Of a stretch of 8,715 bases of DNA, positions 5,116 to 8,715 are shown one piece after another. Each line of letters begins with the position of its first letter. The first letter of the stretch is position 1. Origin of the DNA: NBML01 sp029939535 (GTDB lineage Bacteria > Desulfobacterota > Desulfobacteria > Desulfobacterales > Desulfobacteraceae); assembly GCA_029939535.1 (NCBI GenBank), contig JAOZST010000157.1:1-8715 (forward strand), given 5' to 3'. The position numbers and the translations under genes are program-made. A model generated the notes under the pieces. That model did not search any database. It was not told the DNA's origin and saw only the letters and a list, made by a program, of their open reading frames with translations.

Positions 5116-7629
5116 TTAAAATTTTTGATGACTGAGTCGAGCAATCACCTCATTCTGCAATTCCCTTCCAACGGAAGTAAAGTAAGCGTTATAGCCTGTA
5201 ATTCGCACCAGCAGGTGCCGGTAGTCCCGGGGATTTTTCTGGGCATCCTTTAACATGTCCGAATCCAGCATATTCACCTGAAGGCAGGTACCGCCATTTT
5301 GCGCGTATCCTTTTAAAAATGCTTTGAACTTATCTCTGTGCTCGGGGTCCTTAATGATGGACGGATTAAATGTAATCGTATGGCTGGCACCATTGGGCAG
5401 GCTGTTTAAATAATCTTCCCAGTCCCCCTCCCCTTCCAGCGCCATACCGCCCAATACTTTTCCCACGGAATTGGCGTTTGCCGTGGGACCGTTAATATCA
5501 GCTCCATTGGACGGACAGATGGCATTGGACAAAAACTGTCCTTTTGCCCGTCCGTCGGCACTTGCTGCCATTACATACCCGTCACCCGCCCAGTAGTTCC
5601 AGCTCAGCATTCCCGGCCGAAACTGCCGGCCCGTGGAAAGGGTTTTGTGCTTCCAGGTTTCAGTGGTCCAGAAGTCCATGACCTGTTTAGCCATGTCATC
5701 TGCCCCATCATCATCCCGGCCATATTTGGGTGCCCGATTTTTGGCCAGAGCCTGGAGCACTCCATGACCCTCCCAGTTATCTTTTAATGCAGCAGTCAAT
5801 TGGGCCATGGTGCATTTTTTTTCATCAAACACCAGGTATTTAATTGCCAGCAACGAATCCACAGTGGTGGCATAAGTGACGGCTTCCATGGTGACCAAAT
5901 TGATCTGGGCCCCGCCCTGGGTCACATCCAGTCCTTTTTCAGCACATCCTTTGACCAGGCAGGACAGATACGGCGTTTGCAGATATTTTGCCCGTACATA
6001 TTCGGATTTCTCATACAGATCCACACATTTTTGTATAATATAGGACGTCTGCATTTTATAGGCATCCCAGAACTGTCCCCAGGTTGTAAAGCAGTTCGCA
6101 TCCCCGCTTTCAGGGCCGTCCTGACATATTTTTTCTGTTTTAAAAGTCATGGAATTCACAAATGGAATCAAATCCCTTCCGCCGGTTAAAGCCAGTTCAA
6201 CCGCTTTTAACAGATTTAAATTATTATCAACCGTCCCGGACCGGTCATTGCCCTGCATGGTATTTTCAAGGCATCCCACGGGCGCGTATTCATGTACATT
6301 GTCTTTGTTGATCAGATGGGTAATGTCTGCTTCTTTTGCCTCCCGAAGCATCCCGGCCATGGACCGCTCATCAAAATTAATCAGAAACGGTGCGCCCTGG
6401 CTGGATGAAATCATATCCACCATCTTATCCATCAATACTTCCGGCGTATTCCCATGCATCCTGACATTGGGCTTGGGTTCTAAAATGGGGGTCATATCAT
6501 CGATGACTTCAAGCATGGCATAGGTCAGGTCATTGGTCATGTCCACACCGTTTTTCCCCAGCCCGGAAAGGGTAATGAGTTGGCCAAATCCAGCAGTGAT
6601 TCCCTGGTTCCCATTTCGAATCATGGCATCATAGGCAGTGTTTGAATGGACCCAGAAGCATTTTAAGATCTCTTTGCCAAATTCCCGATCCATGCCGTTG
6701 TTTATGGAATATTCCCAGTAGGGCTGCAGATACTGATCGATCCTGCCAAAAGAGATGCCCGGGCCGGGATAATTTTCATCACTCATAATCAGCATGTGAT
6801 TAATCCACAGGGCCTGAACCGCTTCCCAGAATGTTTTGGGCGGCTCCCATGGCACCCGTTTCAAATTTTGGGCCATCTGATTTAGTTCTGCCCTGCGAAG
6901 GGCATTGGTTTCTTTTGCTGCAAGCCGCTGACATATTTTAACGTATTTTGCCCCCAGATCCCGGGGCATGGTTGCTGCAGTCATCATGGCTCGAAGCTGG
7001 GCCCCGGCAGCCCTGTTTTGTTCTTCTTTGGATAAGCTGTTGTACCTGGACTCCAGATCCCCGTGGATACCCTTCCAGCCCAGGGTCAACGCCCGTTCAT
7101 GACCCGGAACCAAATGCCCGCTGGTGGCTCCCGCATTTCCATACCCATGGTTGTGAAACCAGAATACCGACTCCCGAGCACCATTTTTGCCCAGGGTAAG
7201 CCGATTAAAATCCTTTTGCTCTTTTTCTGTCATGCACATGGAGGCAACAATATTAAACCGGCCACCAACAATCAAATCTCCAGGAAGCAGCTCCTTTGGC
7301 AGGTAATTGACCATGACCTCCCGGATAAACCATGCCCGGCGCTCCACCAGGGATTTTTTCCAGAAATCATCGGGTAAAGTAACAGGCCTTGCAGACTGAC
7401 GGTAGGAGCTGAGAAGGGACTGCATCAGCATATAGGTTTCCGGTACGATGTAAAAGGTCATTTCATTAAATTGAACATCCCACGGGGTGCCGGTGGTCCA
7501 GGATGTGGTCTGATTATTCCATGCCCGATCCGCCCCTTTAAAATAATAATCCCGGAGCCTGCCAATGCGTTTAGACAGTCCTTTGGTTTCCTTGATCTGG
7601 TGTTGTATAGCTTTTGCAGCAACACTCAT
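5116..7629 (-). CDS. Glycyl radical enzyme of unassigned substrate (pyruvate formate-lyase-like superfamily)
   Basis: The 837-residue protein is a full-length glycyl radical enzyme. The radical glycine is G812 in VRITGYNAYF near the C-terminus. The thiyl-radical cysteine is C453 in VGCLENTMQG, with E455 two residues later, where dehydratases, choline lyase and arylacetate decarboxylases have their catalytic acid/base. An N-terminal PFL-like barrel (about 20-680) precedes the glycyl-radical domain (about 710-837). GCLEN departs from the GCVEP of choline lyase and diol or glycerol dehydratases and is nearer the GCLE of 4-hydroxyphenylacetate decarboxylase. The pocket-side segment 155-178 is histidine-rich (H159, H161, H172, H177). 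No microcompartment-targeting extension is seen. No small subunit gene of the benzylsuccinate or hydroxyphenylacetate systems lies in the window. The ATG at 7629 is chosen because AAGGAGGT (7634-7641) lies 4 nt upstream; an in-frame ATG at 7662 precedes that site. The 52-bp gap behind the regulator gene shows no terminator or clear promoter. Confidence 0.95.
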   Translation of the reverse strand: MSVAAKAIQHQIKETKGLSKRIGRLRDYYFKGADRAWNNQTTSWTTGTPWDVQFNEMTFYIVPETYMLMQSLLSSYRQSARPVTLPDDFWKKSLVERRAWFIREVMVNYLPKELLPGDLIVGGRFNIVASMCMTEKEQKDFNRLTLGKNGARESVFWFHNHGYGNAGATSGHLVPGHERALTLGWKGIHGDLESRYNSLSKEEQNRAAGAQLRAMMTAATMPRDLGAKYVKICQRLAAKETNALRRAELNQMAQNLKRVPWEPPKTFWEAVQALWINHMLIMSDENYPGPGISFGRIDQYLQPYWEYSINNGMDREFGKEILKCFWVHSNTAYDAMIRNGNQGITAGFGQLITLSGLGKNGVDMTNDLTYAMLEVIDDMTPILEPKPNVRMHGNTPEVLMDKMVDMISSSQGAPFLINFDERSMAGMLREAKEADITHLINKDNVHEYAPVGCLENTMQGNDRSGTVDNNLNLLKAVELALTGGRDLIPFVNSMTFKTEKICQDGPESGDANCFTTWGQFWDAYKMQTSYIIQKCVDLYEKSEYVRAKYLQTPYLSCLVKGCAEKGLDVTQGGAQINLVTMEAVTYATTVDSLLAIKYLVFDEKKCTMAQLTAALKDNWEGHGVLQALAKNRAPKYGRDDDGADDMAKQVMDFWTTETWKHKTLSTGRQFRPGMLSWNYWAGDGYVMAASADGRAKGQFLSNAICPSNGADINGPTANANSVGKVLGGMALEGEGDWEDYLNSLPNGASHTITFNPSIIKDPEHRDKFKAFLKGYAQNGGTCLQVNMLDSDMLKDAQKNPRDYRHLLVRITGYNAYFTSVGRELQNEVIARLSHQKF

Positions 7630-7633
7630 TATG

Positions 7634-7641
7634 ACCTCCTT
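7634..7641 (-). promoter_or_regulatory. Strong Shine-Dalgarno site of the GRE gene
   Basis: AAGGAGGT on the - strand is a near-perfect anti-16S match 4 nt from the ATG at 7629. It decides the start: a longer in-frame reading beginning at 7662 would place this site inside the gene. It also suggests high translation of the GRE, in contrast with the weak site before its activase. Confidence 0.85.
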
Positions 7642-7681
7642 AAATTTTAAACGCTGAAACAACAGTCTTTTTTATCCGGCA

Positions 7682-8404
7682 TTATCGTGAAATGATCTTT
7701 CGCAATTGATCCTCGCCATGGGACAGCATTTGATGCATCAAATCCACAGCACTCTGTTCGGCCCGATCAAAAATGGCAGTGATAATTTTTTTATGAAAAT
7801 CAAATACAACAGATACCACATTAGGATCTTGAAAAAATTGACCGGATAGGTTCGTGTACACTGGTTTAAAAGAGTTTAACAAAAGCGGATAAAGCAGATT
7901 ATCAGTGGCAATGGCAAGTATCAGGTGAAACTCAAAATCCAGTTGGGTGATGACTTCTATATCTGCACGGTCAACCACCGATTCATGGAAAAGCAACTTA
8001 TCAAGCTCCTCAAGCTGGGCTTCCCTGCAGTTCCTTACTGCAAGGCGCACATTTTCAATTTCAACCAGCATCCGCATATTAAGAAGTCCGTCAAGAAGAC
8101 TGGCATCAAGTTTTCCATCGTGATATTCCAGCAGAGAAACCAGTAGAGAGACAGACCCCTGGCGGAAAAAATCATTGACCACAGTACCTTTCCGGGGTGT
8201 CATTGTCACCAGACCTTTTGCGGCAATGTCCACCAGGGCCTCATGCACCACCGGCCGGCTCACGCCCAGTCTTTTGGCAAGTTCTCTTTCCGGCGGCAGC
8301 CGTTCACCCACGTAAAACCCACCTGATAAAATAAGGCCCTCAAATCGCTTGATGCAAATATCTTTTAAACTCTTGGTTTTCACCAATTCTAATCCATCGA
8401 TCAT
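7682..8404 (-). CDS. FadR-subfamily GntR transcriptional regulator (FCD effector domain)
   Basis: The 240-residue regulator has an N-terminal winged helix-turn-helix (about 10-78) with the GntR signature GERLPPERELAKRLGVSRPVVHEAL (33-57) and wing (RKGTVV, 71-76). An all-helical FCD effector domain follows (about 85-235). Probable metal/ligand-binding residues of that domain are D156 and H160 (DFEFH), H204 and H224. FCD regulators usually bind small carboxylic acids or similar metabolites as dimers and often repress their own operon. The gene is first in the GRE operon, 52 bp upstream of the GRE, and a TGGT-N3-ACCA palindrome covers its own promoter, so local autorepression relieved by a pathway metabolite is the natural reading. 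The ATG at 8404 has AAGGAG 5 nt upstream (8410-8415). The effector is unknown, but it probably resembles the GRE substrate or product. Confidence 0.9.
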   Translation of the reverse strand: MIDGLELVKTKSLKDICIKRFEGLILSGGFYVGERLPPERELAKRLGVSRPVVHEALVDIAAKGLVTMTPRKGTVVNDFFRQGSVSLLVSLLEYHDGKLDASLLDGLLNMRMLVEIENVRLAVRNCREAQLEELDKLLFHESVVDRADIEVITQLDFEFHLILAIATDNLLYPLLLNSFKPVYTNLSGQFFQDPNVVSVVFDFHKKIITAIFDRAEQSAVDLMHQMLSHGEDQLRKIISR

Positions 8405-8426
8405 ATTTTCTCCTTTTTTTGGCTGG

Positions 8427-8437
8427 TGGTATTACCA
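8427..8437. promoter_or_regulatory. Probable operator for the FadR-type regulator (TGGT-N3-ACCA)
   Basis: TGGTATTACCA is a palindrome of the form TGGT-N3-ACCA, matching the TNGT-N3-ACNA consensus described for FadR-subfamily GntR proteins. It overlaps the -10 box (8434-8439) of the - strand promoter that would drive the regulator and the GRE operon, which is the position of a repressor site. Confidence 0.65.
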
Positions 8438-8462
8438 TAACAGACAAAAAACACAACTTCAA
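8434..8462 (-). promoter_or_regulatory. Predicted sigma-70 promoter of the regulator-GRE operon
   Basis: On the - strand, TTGAAG (8462-8457) and TATGGT (8439-8434) are separated by exactly 17 bp. Transcription would begin near 8427, about 23 nt before the regulator ATG, leaving a short leader with AAGGAG. No comparable promoter is seen in the 52-bp gap before the GRE gene, so this may drive the whole four-gene operon. Confidence 0.55.
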
Positions 8463-8496
8463 GAAAATATTGTCACCATTTTGGTGTTTGTCTGTT
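8439..8496. repeat. 10-bp inverted repeat flanking the regulator promoter
   Basis: AACAGACAAA (8439-8448) and TTTGTCTGTT (8487-8496) are perfect reverse complements 38 bp apart. One arm sits in the -10/-35 spacer and the other upstream of the -35. They could be half-sites for a second regulator or for looping; chance remains possible. Confidence 0.45.
8474..8486. promoter_or_regulatory. Upstream palindrome CACCA-N3-TGGTG
   Basis: CACCATTTTGGTG is a perfect palindrome with 5-bp arms and a 3-bp centre. It is made of the same TGGT/ACCA words as the operator at 8427-8437 but in opposite orientation, 48 bp away centre to centre. It lies about 53 bp upstream of the predicted transcription start, so it may be an auxiliary operator or an activator site. 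Confidence 0.4.
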
Positions 8497-8536
8497 GTAG
8501 CGAATTGAGGAAGAACCTTTATCTCATTTTATTCAC

Positions 8537-8580
8537 GCCGGAACGGCCAAACCCTTTTGGGTCGCTCGGGCATAGCCCGA
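8537..8580. repeat. Three consecutive small GC-rich hairpins (possible intergenic palindromic element)
   Basis: Within 44 bp lie GCCG-GAA-CGGC (8537-8547), ACCC-TTTT-GGGT (8551-8562) and TCGGGC-ATA-GCCCGA (8566-8580), each with a perfect stem. The block is GC-rich inside an otherwise AT-rich gap. This looks like a dispersed intergenic palindromic element or structured RNA rather than a simple terminator. No second copy is in the window, so repeat status is unproven. Confidence 0.4.
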
Positions 8581-8665
8581 AGTTTAATTAAAAACAATTA
8601 TACTTCACAAAATTAATATTTAATTTAGGGGCGGAAGAGCCGTTTATCAGGAATTTACAAACGCA

Positions 8666-8702
8666 AAAAGCCCTGACCATGGTAGCCATGATCAGGACTT
8701 TT
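8666..8702 (-). terminator. Terminator-like hairpin at right edge, probably for a - strand gene outside the window
   Basis: Arms 8666-8682 and 8686-8702 pair over 17 positions with two mismatches around a TAG loop; the core is CCTGACCATGG against CCATGATCAGG. On the - strand it ends in CTTTTT (8670-8665), and on the + strand in CTTTT. As no + strand gene ends nearby, it most likely ends a leftward gene beyond the window and insulates the GRE operon from it. It could act in both directions. Confidence 0.65.
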
Positions 8703-8715
8703 GGAAGAATAATCT

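Larger units (their letters stand above)
8405..8715. other. 311-bp intergenic region with promoter, palindromes and hairpins, no convincing gene
   Basis: No believable protein gene was found here; the one open frame (8349-8591, +) overlaps the regulator start antisense and ends in hairpin sequence. From left to right the region holds the regulator's ribosome binding site, operator and promoter (8410-8462), a second palindrome (8474-8486), a 10-bp inverted repeat (8439-8448 with 8487-8496), three small GC-rich hairpins (8537-8580), an AT-only palindrome (8610-8626) and a terminator-like hairpin at the right edge (8666-8702). Confidence 0.7.

Noticed and set aside
5116..7629. Assignment as benzylsuccinate or alkylsuccinate synthase, choline TMA-lyase, or 4-hydroxyphenylacetate decarboxylase
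   Set aside because: No small subunits, microcompartment genes or partner dehydrogenases are present, and the GCLEN motif does not match the GCVEP form; none of these can be supported.
7630..7662. Upstream ATG adding 11 residues to the GRE
   Set aside because: The strong AAGGAGGT site at 7634-7641 lies inside that extension and points to the ATG at 7629.
8349..8591. 80-codon + strand open frame across the regulator start
   Set aside because: It is antisense to the regulator, lacks a good ribosome binding site, and its end is translated hairpin sequence.
8610..8626. 17-bp AT-only palindrome (7-bp arms around TAT)
   Set aside because: It is in very AT-rich DNA, where such symmetry is expected by chance; no promoter or replication element is visible around it.

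Overview
The window looks like a chromosomal segment of an anaerobic bacterium. The best guess is a sulfate-reducing Desulfobacterales-type deltaproteobacterium. The evidence is an oxygen-sensitive glycyl radical enzyme (GRE) with its radical-SAM activase, a fused ADP-forming acyl-CoA synthetase, moderate GC content, and AT-rich intergenic DNA with strong Shine-Dalgarno sites. The taxonomic guess is inference from gene content and sequence style, not from a marker gene.

Layout: six protein genes in two convergent blocks. On the + strand are a stand-alone homocysteine S-methyltransferase core protein (99-977) and a fused ADP-forming acyl-CoA synthetase (1077-3182). A perfect 12-bp-stem hairpin separates them. 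On the - strand, reading right to left, are a FadR-type GntR regulator (7682-8404), a GRE (5116-7629), its activase (4051-5058) and a two-barrel FMN-binding PPOX-like protein (3201-4064). The gaps in this block are 52 bp, 57 bp and a 14-bp overlap, with no visible internal terminator, so it looks like one operon. The two blocks end only 18 bp apart.

The right-hand 311 bp (8405-8715) has no convincing gene. It holds the regulator's promoter, with a TGGT-N3-ACCA palindrome on the -10 box (probable autoregulation), a second palindrome, a 10-bp inverted repeat, a run of three small GC-rich hairpins, and a strong hairpin at the edge that probably terminates a gene outside the window.

The most interesting object is the GRE. 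It has the full catalytic set (C453, E455, G812), but its active-site motif is GCLEN rather than the GCVEP I associate with choline lyase and diol or glycerol dehydratases. Its neighbours fit none of the familiar GRE systems: there are no microcompartment genes, no benzylsuccinate synthase small subunits, no 4-hydroxyphenylacetate decarboxylase small subunit, and no aldehyde or alcohol dehydrogenase. Instead it is coupled to a flavin-type PPOX protein and sits beside an acyl-CoA synthetase and a methyltransferase. A working model is regulator-controlled GRE attack on an unknown substrate, with a CoA-thioester product perhaps cashed in for ATP by the synthetase and a methyl group perhaps passed to homocysteine. 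The substrate cannot be named from the sequence.
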